The notes under the pieces are model-generated. The model did no database searches. It had not been told where the DNA came from and worked only from the letters and a program-made list of their open reading frames with translations. Positions 53,718 to 62,301 of a stretch of 64,000 nt of DNA are shown here, one piece after another. The stretch is from Nostoc sp. FACHB-280 (lineage in GTDB: Bacteria; Cyanobacteriota; Cyanobacteriia; Cyanobacteriales; Nostocaceae): assembly GCF_014697615.1 (NCBI RefSeq), contig NZ_JACJSD010000017.1:62001-126000 (forward strand), in the 5' to 3' direction. The position numbers and the translations under genes are program-made. Each line of letters begins with the position of its first letter. Position 1 is the stretch's first letter.

Positions 53718-54616
53718 GCCGTTATGCCAAATACTGGAGATCCTAAACCCTCCAAATTATTATTATCTATTGTGCTGTCTATTGATCCCTGACTTGTGGC
53801 TTGCATAGCTGAACCTGTAATCAGAGTTGGTTTTATCCCACTACTTACTTGATGTATCCACCAAACATCGTCGGTGCGTACCCCTTGAAACCCAGCCGCA
53901 CCCAGACGCGCATCTACACTGTCAGCAGCATACTCATGAATATAAGGTTCCTCAAAGATATTATTCAGCCAATCTAATTGACGCAGGGTTTTTTGACTGC
54001 CATCTAAAATTAAAACCTGTCCACCAGCTACTAATAACCGAAAGCTTTCTTGCAAAATTGCTTGGGTAACTGCACTTGGGGTTTCGTGAAATAGTAAAGA
54101 CGCGGTAACTAAATCAAACGAAGCATCGGGGAAATGGGTTTGCGCGGCGTTGCCATGTCGCCAGATAATATTTAAATTGGCAGTTCTGGCTTTATCCTCT
54201 GCCCTCACCAGCATATATGGCGACAAGTCCAAACCAATCACTTCGGCTTGGGGGAAAGCTTGCTTTAACATCAAAGTTGTGGAACCCGTACCACAACCCA
54301 AATCAAGTATGCGCCTTGGTTGAACTTTTACCGCATCAATCAATGCTTGACGCACCCAAGTTTCATTCGGTGGTAGGGCGTATTCCGTAATTGGGTCATA
54401 ACTTACCGCCGCACTAGAATTGAGATATCCGCCTTTGATACCGTGAAAATTTTGCTTGTAGTACGCAGGAATTGTAACATCGGCAGAACGAATGCGATCG
54501 CCCTCTTTTTCCCAATCAATACTTAGCGCGTATCTTTGTAACTTCTCCTCATCAATCAAAAAACGCACTACCGGAGATAAAAAACGTTCCCAGATGGTAT
54601 CTTGAGCCGTTGCCAT
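53714..54616 (-). CDS. Class I SAM-dependent methyltransferase
   Basis: A 300-residue protein with an N-terminal helical extension (about 1-95) and a class I methyltransferase fold. Motif I is RRILDLGCGTGSTTLM, with EVIGLDLSPYML following. The later motifs are FDLVTASLLFHETPSAV and GQVLILDGSQK. The substrate is unknown. The C-terminus is Ser/Gly/Asn rich and disordered-looking. It is the first gene of a two-gene unit with the HAD hydrolase, so a small-molecule modification pathway is possible. Confidence 0.88.
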   Translation of the reverse strand: MATAQDTIWERFLSPVVRFLIDEEKLQRYALSIDWEKEGDRIRSADVTIPAYYKQNFHGIKGGYLNSSAAVSYDPITEYALPPNETWVRQALIDAVKVQPRRILDLGCGTGSTTLMLKQAFPQAEVIGLDLSPYMLVRAEDKARTANLNIIWRHGNAAQTHFPDASFDLVTASLLFHETPSAVTQAILQESFRLLVAGGQVLILDGSQKTLRQLDWLNNIFEEPYIHEYAADSVDARLGAAGFQGVRTDDVWWIHQVSSGIKPTLITGSAMQATSQGSIDSTIDNNNLEGLGSPVFGITA

Positions 54617-54821
54617 AATATTTATTTAGTCATTTTCTTGACAAATTTTAATGTATCTTGCCAAAATCTGCTTTGCTCACCAAGCACCAGGATTGACACC
54701 CATCTATTTTTTGTATTACAACTATATTACAAGTAATATTATGCAGGCAATTTATCGAAACTCAATGCAAAACTTGATTTACAGCAGAATTATCACCATC
54801 AAACATATCTAAATCAACAAA

Positions 54822-56969
54822 ATGCCTTACGAAAACTTAGAAATTAACACACAAACACCCGTTTTATCTTGGGCAAATCATCCTTTAGCAAGTGATGAAA
54901 CCAAGATGGCGCAAAATGTGGCATCACTACCATTTGTATTTAAACACGTCGCCTTAATGCCAGATGTGCATTTAGGAAAAGGTGCTTTAGTTGGTTCTGT
55001 AATTGCTACCAAAGATGCCATCATTCCTGCTGCCGTGGGCGTGGATATTGGTTGTTTTATAGGAGATACTTTAGTTCCTTTAGTTGATGGAAAATATTAT
55101 CGTATTCAAGAATTAGCAGAGCAATATCAAGAGTTTATTGTTTATGCTTGCACTCCTACAGGCAGAATAGTTGCATCTACAGCAACCGCAAAATTGACTA
55201 GAAAAAATGCACCACTTGTCAAGGTTATTTTAGATAATGAAGAGGAAATTATTTGTACCCCTGATCATCAATTTATGCTTAGGGATGGTAATTATCAAGA
55301 AGCTGGATTACTGCAACCAGGAACTTCTCTGATGCCCTTTTATTCTAAAGTTGACAAAGAAGGCTATACCTTAATTTCTCAACCATATTCCCAACGATGG
55401 CAGAAAGCACATTGGATTATTGCTAGGTCTGGTTTACTAGGTGAAATTCCTAAATTTTTAGGACAAAGAACAGTTATTCATCATCGAAACTTCCAAGAAT
55501 CTGATAATAGACCAGAAAATTTGGAATTTATGGGTGCTAATGATCATTCTGCTTACCATCGTTCTTTAGTAGAGCAGAATCAGCATTGGCATTCTCCTGA
55601 ATTTGAACAGAAAAGAATTGCTGCCTTAGCTAAAAAAGCCCAAACTGTAGAGGGACATAATTATTACGCAGAAAGAGGCACTAAAAACATTATAAAATAT
55701 ATGCAGCAGCAACCAGAACATTTTAAAAATGCTGTTGCAGACAATGGAAATCGAGGGAAACAATATCTAATTACCTATAATACTAGTGAAGAGGGAAGAG
55801 CTAAGTCTAAGGAAATAGCGAATAGGTATTACACTTGTGAAATCTGTGGTGCAGAAGTAAAGACACCAATTGGTCTTCATAACCACCGTAAAAAAGAACA
55901 TCAATGTAATCACAAAGTGATAGCGGTTATCCCTTTAAATTACACAGAAGATGTTTATTGTTTGACAGTACCAGAATGTCACAACTTTGCTCTGAAAGCT
56001 GGAGTTTTTGTGCATAACTGCGGTATGTCTGCTATCAAAATGCCATTTAATGGCGATAAATTAGAAGGCAAACTTAAAAAAATTCGCCTTGATATTGAAG
56101 CGGCAATCCCCACAGGTTTCAACGAAAATAAAGAAATTGAAAAATCAGTTACTAACTGGCAACGTTGGCATGATTTTCAAGATTTGCACCCTGGTGTGCA
56201 GGACTTAGAAAATAAATCGATGAAACAAATGGGTTCTCTTGGCGGAGGAAATCATTTTATTGAAGTGTGCCTCGATACAGAGAACCAAGTTTGGCTAATG
56301 TTACATTCTGGTTCACGTAACATTGGGAATAAGTTAGCTCAATGTCACATTAATACAGCCAAAGAATTAGCCAAGATGGCAGGGAATAATTTACCTGATC
56401 CAGACTTAGCTTATTTTGTGGCAAATACACCAGAATTTCAAGCTTACTGGAATGATTTGCAGTGGGCGCAAGACTATGCACGTTTCAACCGCGATGTGAT
56501 GATGATGCGTTTTAAGCACATTATTGAAAAACATTTGGCGGGTGGAAAAGTAACTAAACCTTTATTGCAGGTAAATTGTCATCACAATTACGCCGAAAAA
56601 GAAGTACATTTTGGCGAAGATGTGTATGTCACTCGTAAAGGAGCAGTCCGCGCCCAGACAGAAGATTATGGGATTATTCCTGGTTCAATGGGGGCGAAAT
56701 CTTTCATTGTCAAAGGTAAGGGTAATGCTCATAGTTTCTGTTCTTGTAGTCATGGTGCTGGCAGATTATTATCCAGAAATAAAGCCAAAAATGTTTACAC
56801 ACTTGATGACTTAATTGAGCAGACTAAAGGTGTAGAATGCCGCAAAGATAATGATGTTTTAGATGAAATTCCAGGTGCTTATAAACCAATTGAGCAAGTA
56901 ATGGAAAATCAATCTGATTTAGTCGAAGTTGTGGCGACACTCAAGCAAGTTGTGTGTGTCAAGGGTTAA
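54822..56969 (+). CDS. RtcB-family RNA ligase with intein
   Basis: A 715-residue precursor. The exteins (residues 1-77 and 400-715) make a 393-residue RtcB-type protein, an RNA repair/tRNA ligase family: VALMPDVHLGKGALVGSVIA, then GVDIG-C (interrupted), CGMSAIKMPF, MGSLGGGNHFIEVC, HSGSRNIGN, LLQVNCHHNYAEKE and GSMGAKSFIVKGKG, then SFCSCSHGAGRLLS. The intein (78-399) sits exactly before the conserved metal-binding Cys of GVDIGCGM, so the ligase cannot work until it is spliced out. The family usually uses Mn2+ and GTP, and the metal/nucleotide residues listed are intact. This is the shorter 'RtcB family' type of about 390 residues, and ligase activity on tRNA is not certain. Confidence 0.92.
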   Translation: MPYENLEINTQTPVLSWANHPLASDETKMAQNVASLPFVFKHVALMPDVHLGKGALVGSVIATKDAIIPAAVGVDIGCFIGDTLVPLVDGKYYRIQELAEQYQEFIVYACTPTGRIVASTATAKLTRKNAPLVKVILDNEEEIICTPDHQFMLRDGNYQEAGLLQPGTSLMPFYSKVDKEGYTLISQPYSQRWQKAHWIIARSGLLGEIPKFLGQRTVIHHRNFQESDNRPENLEFMGANDHSAYHRSLVEQNQHWHSPEFEQKRIAALAKKAQTVEGHNYYAERGTKNIIKYMQQQPEHFKNAVADNGNRGKQYLITYNTSEEGRAKSKEIANRYYTCEICGAEVKTPIGLHNHRKKEHQCNHKVIAVIPLNYTEDVYCLTVPECHNFALKAGVFVHNCGMSAIKMPFNGDKLEGKLKKIRLDIEAAIPTGFNENKEIEKSVTNWQRWHDFQDLHPGVQDLENKSMKQMGSLGGGNHFIEVCLDTENQVWLMLHSGSRNIGNKLAQCHINTAKELAKMAGNNLPDPDLAYFVANTPEFQAYWNDLQWAQDYARFNRDVMMMRFKHIIEKHLAGGKVTKPLLQVNCHHNYAEKEVHFGEDVYVTRKGAVRAQTEDYGIIPGSMGAKSFIVKGKGNAHSFCSCSHGAGRLLSRNKAKNVYTLDDLIEQTKGVECRKDNDVLDEIPGAYKPIEQVMENQSDLVEVVATLKQVVCVKG
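55053..56018 (+). mobile_element. Intein with HNH endonuclease and C2H2-like motif
   Basis: A 322-residue self-splicing element. N-terminal splicing block A is CFIGDTLVPL (Cys1), block B TPDHQFML, block F EDVYCLTVPECHNFAL and block G GVFVHN followed by extein Cys. A homing-endonuclease-like HNH core lies at about residues 218-246 of the precursor (VIHHRNFQESDNRPENLEF, then DHSAYH). A Cys339-x2-Cys342-x12-His355-x4-His360 motif, zinc-finger-like, follows before the C-terminal splicing region. All splicing residues appear present, so it is probably active. Confidence 0.9.
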
Positions 56970-57035
56970 AGCAGACAGAACAAGAAAGTGGTGGGTATGA
57001 ATCCTCCACTTTTTTGACAAGTTTTGTGAGCAGAA

Positions 57036-60000
57036 TTAATTTTTACCGATATCGTCGCACAGATGGCGATCGCTTTCTTCTACCGTCGAGTTATTCTGGA
57101 GATAATCTCGCGCCAAATCGCAAGCACTAACCATCAAAGAATCTAGATCCCAATCCCATAAAATCACGGTTTTGTCCCAACTAGCAGAAGCAATGGTTTT
57201 ACCGTCGGGACTAAAAGCCACATCGTATATCTCTTTTTGATGTCCTTGGAAAGTTTGTAGTAGTTTACCGCTTAAGTCCCAAAGTTTTACGGTTTTGTCA
57301 TAACTAGCAGAAGCAATAGTTTTACCATCAGGACTAAATACTACGCTTATGACTCCACTGTCATGTCCTTTGAAGGTTCGTAGTTCCTTACCGCTTAAAT
57401 CCCAAAGTTTCACATTACGATCCACATCAGCTGAAGCAATCATTTTACCATCTGGACTAAATGCAACACTTGTAACCTGCTCTTGATGTCCTTTAAAGGT
57501 TTGTAGTAGTTTACCGCTTAAATCCCAAAGTTTTATAGTGTTGTCCCAACTAGCAGAAGCAATGGTTTTACCATCGGGGCTAAATGCAACACTAAACACC
57601 GAATCTTGATGTCCTTTGAAGGTTTGCAGTAGTTTACCAGTTAAGTCCCAAAGTTTGATTGTTTTGTCCGCACTAGCAGAAGCAATGGTTTTACCATCTG
57701 GACTAAACACCACTTTATTAATCCAAGCTTGGTGTGCCTGGAAGGTTTGCAGTAGCTTGCCGTTTAAATTCCAAAGTCTTACAGTACCGTCATAACTAGC
57801 AGCAGCAATGGTTTTACCGTCTGGACTAAACGCTACGCTATAGACTGGATAGATATCTCCTTTGAAAGTTTGCAGTAGCTTGCCGTTTAAATTCCAAAGT
57901 CTTACAGTACCGTCATAACTAGCAGAAGCAATAGTTTTACTGTCTGGACTAAACACTACTCTATAGACATAATTTTCATGTCCTTTGAGGGTTTTTAATT
58001 CCTTAGTATTTAAATTCCACAGTGTCACATCATTGCCCCAACCAGCCGAAGCAATAGTTTTACCGTCTGGACTAAAAACTACACTTCTAAGTACGGTGTT
58101 CTGTTTTTTAAAGGTTTGTAGTTCTTTACCGCTTAAATCCCAAAGTTTCACAGTATTGTCAAAACTACTAGAAGCAATAGTTTTACCATCTGGACTAAAA
58201 ACGACGCTTAAGACTTGTTTTTCATGTCCTTTAAAGGTTTGCAGTAGTTTACCGTTTAAATCCCAAAGTTTCACAGTATTGTCATCACTAGCAGAAGCAA
58301 TGGCCTTACCGTCGGGACTAAAGGCTATACCAGCAATCGCAGATTGATGTCCTTTAAAGGTTTGCAGTAGTTTACCGTTTAAATCCCAAAGTTTCACAGT
58401 ATTGTCACCACTAGCAGAAGCAATGGTTTTGCCATCTGGACTAAATACCAGGTTATAGACCTTATCTTTATGCCCTTTAAAGGTTCGCAGTTCCTTGCCA
58501 TTTAAATCCCAAAGTTTTACGGTTTTGTCACCACTAGCAGAAGCAATGGTTTTACCATCTGGACTAAAGGCTACGCTATTAATCTCAGCTTGGTGTCCTT
58601 TAAAGGTTTGTAGTTCCTTACCGTTGAAATCCCAAAGTTTGATTGTTTTGTCATCACTAGCAGAGGCAATGGTTTTACCATCTGGGCTAAAAGCAACACT
58701 GATAACAGAATCTTGATGTCCTGTGAAAGTTTGCAGTAGCTTGCCTTTAAGATCCCAGAGCTTAATCGTCTTGTCTCTACCAGCAGAGGCCAATGTCTTG
58801 CCGTCGGGACTAAAGGCTATGCCATAGACTACACTGCCGTGTGTAAAATTATTGCGCTGCTTTATTCCATAAACTGCTTTTTGTAAAGTGACCATAGCTG
58901 GAATGTAGTTAATTTTTTGTTTTTTAAAGATTCTTCCAGCCTTAATTCCTTTTATCAGTGCTTCCAATTCTTGATGAGAATCAAACAGTACCAAAGAAGA
59001 TTGAGTGATAGCCTCAGCTTTAGCTATTTCGGCTTCTTGCTTTTGAAACCAAGCCAGCAGCCCCAAACTAGCACTAATAATCACAGCCACAACTGCGCCA
59101 CCAGCAACCCCCCAAGCAATTCTAATTTCTCGACGGCGACGGGCTTCTTTTTCTGCTTCCTGATGCTGGCGCAATTCTACACAAGCATTGACATAGTTAG
59201 CTTCAAGTTGATTCAAAAATCCGACTTGTTTAGATAAAATCTGGGCATCATCTAACCTACCGCCACGATGCACTAAATAATTATCATCTTTTTGTTGCTT
59301 GTCCCAATCTAACGCCGCCTGACGGATAGTTTCTCGTAGTTGTAAATTTGTGCGATTTTCATCCAACCAATTCAGCAATCTTGGCCAGTAGCGAATTAAT
59401 GCTTCGTGGGCGACTTCCACTTCTTCTTTATTTGTATAACTATCAATGCTGGTAACTACCAGTCTTGCACCTTCCCCAGCTAACCGATTAACTAATTCTT
59501 TAATTAATGCTGCTGTACTACCAGCCGGAACTAACTCATCTAACCACACCCTGCGCCTGGTATCGCGGCGGATGTCGCCTTGAATGGCGCTGTCATCTAG
59601 GCGGGTAAGGCGGATGAAAATATTTTTAACTTGTTCCTGTTCCGACAATGATAGGGTATTGTAAACATCATCGGCAGTTTGAGCGATCGCCATCCTCACA
59701 CCACCAATCGCTTCATACTCCCCCGACTGCAACCATCTGCCATGTCGCCGCTTCCATAACTCTAGCAGTGCGTGTTGCAACAATGGCATTGCCCCCGGTT
59801 CACCTTGAACATCATCAAGAATGGTGTTACTCAACCCTGGTTCAAAGCGCAAACCTACCTGTGCAGCTTGCATTTCCATTGCTTTTCGCAATTCCGTCCC
59901 ATCCATTGGCGCAATCAATTTTTGTCGGGCTTCCATCAGTTCTTTTAACTCACGGTAAGGGGCGCATTCTCCCCAAAAGTCTGCCCGCATCGTAATTACA

Positions 60001-61874
60001 ACTTTTTGCTGTTGAGTTAAGTTTAAAACTTGTGCAATAAATTCCCGACGTTCAGCCTCATCATTACACAGGGTAAAAAGTTCCTCAAACTGGTCAACGA
60101 TTAAAATAGAAGTCTGTTTAACAGTCATCTCAGTGCTGACAGCAACACCACCCTTGGCTAATTCAATGGCTGTTTCTGGTTTTGGAACCCATTCATTTTC
60201 AATATCCAACAAACACAACGACTCAACTAAAGGTGCAGGTTGTTGATTTTCCACTCCCGCAAGAGTCGCTTGTAGTTGCGCCATTGGGTTATTGCTAGGT
60301 GTCATATACGACACAACTAAATTTGGCTGTTTTTCTTGTAATGCAGGAATCAGCCCTGCTAATACTACTGATGATTTCCCACTCCCAGAAGCACCTAACA
60401 CTGCTAAAAAGTTATGTTCTGTCAGTTTTTCATTGAGTTGAATAATTAATTGTTCTCGCCCAAAGAAAAACTCGCGGTTTTCTTCGCGAAAAGGATACAA
60501 GCCCAAGAAAGGACAACAAGAATTATACGTGGGTGGTGTTTGACCTAAAGCCAAGGCATTAAAACTCAGGTCAACTATTTCTTCGCAAAGGGTATTAACT
60601 GCTGTTAAAGCTTGTTCCCGTTCTTCACGGGCTGATTTGCTTAAGGCGTTGATATCTGCACCTAAACTATTACCTAATTTCTGCGCTAGTTCTGCAAATC
60701 TTTGGCGTAATACTGGGGCGCGTTCTGACAATAACTTTTCAAACTGCTCTAAACCATACCCAATTTCGGCGTTAGTTAAGTCTCTATCTAGTTGGTCACT
60801 AAATAAAGGTCGTCCACCCAGACGACTAAATAAAGCGGGGACAGTCACATCACCCCGTTCTGCAAGTCCAGCTAAAGCTTCGTGTAATGCTGAGTCTACT
60901 TCCCCAGATTGACGCAATTGTTCGTAAAATTTTGTACCTAATGCGAGGGCGGTTTTGACGGTGACTTTTTCTGTCATGGCGATAACTGCCGGCATTCCCA
61001 AATCCCGTACGAGTCTTTGTCCTAAACCGCCAAGCCCAACTTCGGCTTCTGTACTGGCGCTTTCACAGGTGGAGAGACAAGTAAAGTGTGGTAGTCCTTT
61101 TGCGCCTGTTAATGAGCGTAGTCTTTCGATTAAACGTGTTCCTGTGACTGGTTCTACTTGATTATTTTCCTTTGCCCAGTAAAGGACTGTTTCGCCGTTT
61201 TCGATGACTCGACTATGACTGATGATGTGCAGTAATATATACTGCTTGGTTCTATCGGTTAAGTGTTTACACAGTTCATCTAAGGTTGGTTCGCCAATAG
61301 CATCTGGGACTGTGGCTAACACGTCTGATGGTATTTCGCCCAAGGCTTGACGCACGTATGAAACTGCTGCTTGGACATCAAAGGGTTCTAGGCTAAATCG
61401 TCCAATTTGTTCAGGACTGGCGACTAAGATTAAGGCGCGTAAGTCTCTGCGGCCAATGGGAGGGAAACGGCGGTCTGTAATTGCTGGAATATAAAAGGAA
61501 AATGGGGTGCGCTGTTCTAATGTTAAGAGCCGCCAACTGTCATCAATTTTGCCGCAGAGTCTTTCCCACCGTAAGGTTCTGAGTTCTGGGTCTGTGGCTT
61601 CGATAAATAATAATACTCGTAAGGCTGTGTCACTGTTGTGTAACGCCCGGACAAAGGCATCTCGAATTTCTTCTTTAAACAGTGCTTTTCCGAGATATGT
61701 GCCGTATTCTAGGGGCTGTCCCAGTAAGCTGGTGAGTTTTTGTAGGTCTTCTGCTGTGAGTTCGAGGGTTCCTTCCGAACGCGATGATAGTAGTTCACCC
61801 GGTCTGCTATGTTCTACTACTATCGGCCAGTGTTTGCCTAATTTGCGCTGGATATTAATCTCGAATGTGTTCAT
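57036..61874 (-). CDS. CHAT-STAND-WD40 protein
   Basis: A 1612-residue multidomain protein. N-terminal CHAT caspase-like protease (about 60-350): catalytic His220 in LLHIISHSRV and Cys270 in FTCLSTCESA. STAND ATPase (about 455-830): FFGREQLIIQL, Walker A GASGSGKSS (494-502), Walker B ILIVDQFEELF. Coiled coil (about 895-918), one membrane helix (about 918-943: GVAGGAVVAVIISASLGLLA), then 14 WD40 repeats (about 1010-1590), enough for two seven-bladed propellers. The layout suggests a protease held inactive until the WD40 part senses a ligand. Similar CHAT/STAND proteins are linked to programmed cell death or defence. No partner gene is adjacent. It is monocistronic on this strand. Confidence 0.9.
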   Translation of the reverse strand: MNTFEINIQRKLGKHWPIVVEHSRPGELLSSRSEGTLELTAEDLQKLTSLLGQPLEYGTYLGKALFKEEIRDAFVRALHNSDTALRVLLFIEATDPELRTLRWERLCGKIDDSWRLLTLEQRTPFSFYIPAITDRRFPPIGRRDLRALILVASPEQIGRFSLEPFDVQAAVSYVRQALGEIPSDVLATVPDAIGEPTLDELCKHLTDRTKQYILLHIISHSRVIENGETVLYWAKENNQVEPVTGTRLIERLRSLTGAKGLPHFTCLSTCESASTEAEVGLGGLGQRLVRDLGMPAVIAMTEKVTVKTALALGTKFYEQLRQSGEVDSALHEALAGLAERGDVTVPALFSRLGGRPLFSDQLDRDLTNAEIGYGLEQFEKLLSERAPVLRQRFAELAQKLGNSLGADINALSKSAREEREQALTAVNTLCEEIVDLSFNALALGQTPPTYNSCCPFLGLYPFREENREFFFGREQLIIQLNEKLTEHNFLAVLGASGSGKSSVVLAGLIPALQEKQPNLVVSYMTPSNNPMAQLQATLAGVENQQPAPLVESLCLLDIENEWVPKPETAIELAKGGVAVSTEMTVKQTSILIVDQFEELFTLCNDEAERREFIAQVLNLTQQQKVVITMRADFWGECAPYRELKELMEARQKLIAPMDGTELRKAMEMQAAQVGLRFEPGLSNTILDDVQGEPGAMPLLQHALLELWKRRHGRWLQSGEYEAIGGVRMAIAQTADDVYNTLSLSEQEQVKNIFIRLTRLDDSAIQGDIRRDTRRRVWLDELVPAGSTAALIKELVNRLAGEGARLVVTSIDSYTNKEEVEVAHEALIRYWPRLLNWLDENRTNLQLRETIRQAALDWDKQQKDDNYLVHRGGRLDDAQILSKQVGFLNQLEANYVNACVELRQHQEAEKEARRRREIRIAWGVAGGAVVAVIISASLGLLAWFQKQEAEIAKAEAITQSSLVLFDSHQELEALIKGIKAGRIFKKQKINYIPAMVTLQKAVYGIKQRNNFTHGSVVYGIAFSPDGKTLASAGRDKTIKLWDLKGKLLQTFTGHQDSVISVAFSPDGKTIASASDDKTIKLWDFNGKELQTFKGHQAEINSVAFSPDGKTIASASGDKTVKLWDLNGKELRTFKGHKDKVYNLVFSPDGKTIASASGDNTVKLWDLNGKLLQTFKGHQSAIAGIAFSPDGKAIASASDDNTVKLWDLNGKLLQTFKGHEKQVLSVVFSPDGKTIASSSFDNTVKLWDLSGKELQTFKKQNTVLRSVVFSPDGKTIASAGWGNDVTLWNLNTKELKTLKGHENYVYRVVFSPDSKTIASASYDGTVRLWNLNGKLLQTFKGDIYPVYSVAFSPDGKTIAAASYDGTVRLWNLNGKLLQTFQAHQAWINKVVFSPDGKTIASASADKTIKLWDLTGKLLQTFKGHQDSVFSVAFSPDGKTIASASWDNTIKLWDLSGKLLQTFKGHQEQVTSVAFSPDGKMIASADVDRNVKLWDLSGKELRTFKGHDSGVISVVFSPDGKTIASASYDKTVKLWDLSGKLLQTFQGHQKEIYDVAFSPDGKTIASASWDKTVILWDWDLDSLMVSACDLARDYLQNNSTVEESDRHLCDDIGKN
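57160..58900 (-). repeat. WD40-encoding DNA repeats
   Basis: Fourteen tandem units of about 123 bases with high identity, each coding for FSPDGKTIASAS-type text. Near-identical copies indicate recent duplication or gene conversion, so propeller copy number may vary between strains. Confidence 0.9.
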
Positions 61875-62301
61875 AGTTTCTTGTTTGTGGGTCTATGAAA
61901 TGAAGCACCTTATACCGTTTCACTTTAAGTTTGATACAAATAGACCGCAGGGGAGCAGGGAGCAGGGGGCAAGGGGAAAGAATAAAAAACCCGTGAATTT
62001 GTATCATTTTTTTCGTGAACTGGTATTACCTCTTGCTGGTTAATAGCCAAGGGTTGTTTGATGGTGTTTCCGTTTCAAACTCGACCCACTAGCTCTAGTA
62101 GCAAGTGCTACATACTTGCTACATAATAGCTATATACAAATCAACTAAAGTTCAGTATATACACACAATCAGATTTGCCTGTACCTACACAAGTACAACA
62201 GAAAAGTTGTAGATTACTGAAACAGAACTATGATTAATTAGTTGTCTGAATCCCTCACACTCTTGTTCTGATTCCTGAATTATTCAAGTTTCCGACTGAA
62301 A
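61875..62301. other. Intergenic region with dispersed repeat
   Basis: Contains GATACAAAT (61933-61941) and ATTTGTATC (61997-62005) flanking a GGGGAGCAGGGAGCAGGGGG stretch. This is a repeat type shared, inverted, with about 34861-34890. A separate hairpin GTAGCAAGT/ACTTGCTAC lies at 62098-62122. It includes the promoter of the CHAT gene. No gene seen. Confidence 0.6.

Noticed and set aside
57160-58900. Possible CRISPR or satellite array
   Set aside because: Regular 123-base units encode WD40 blades.
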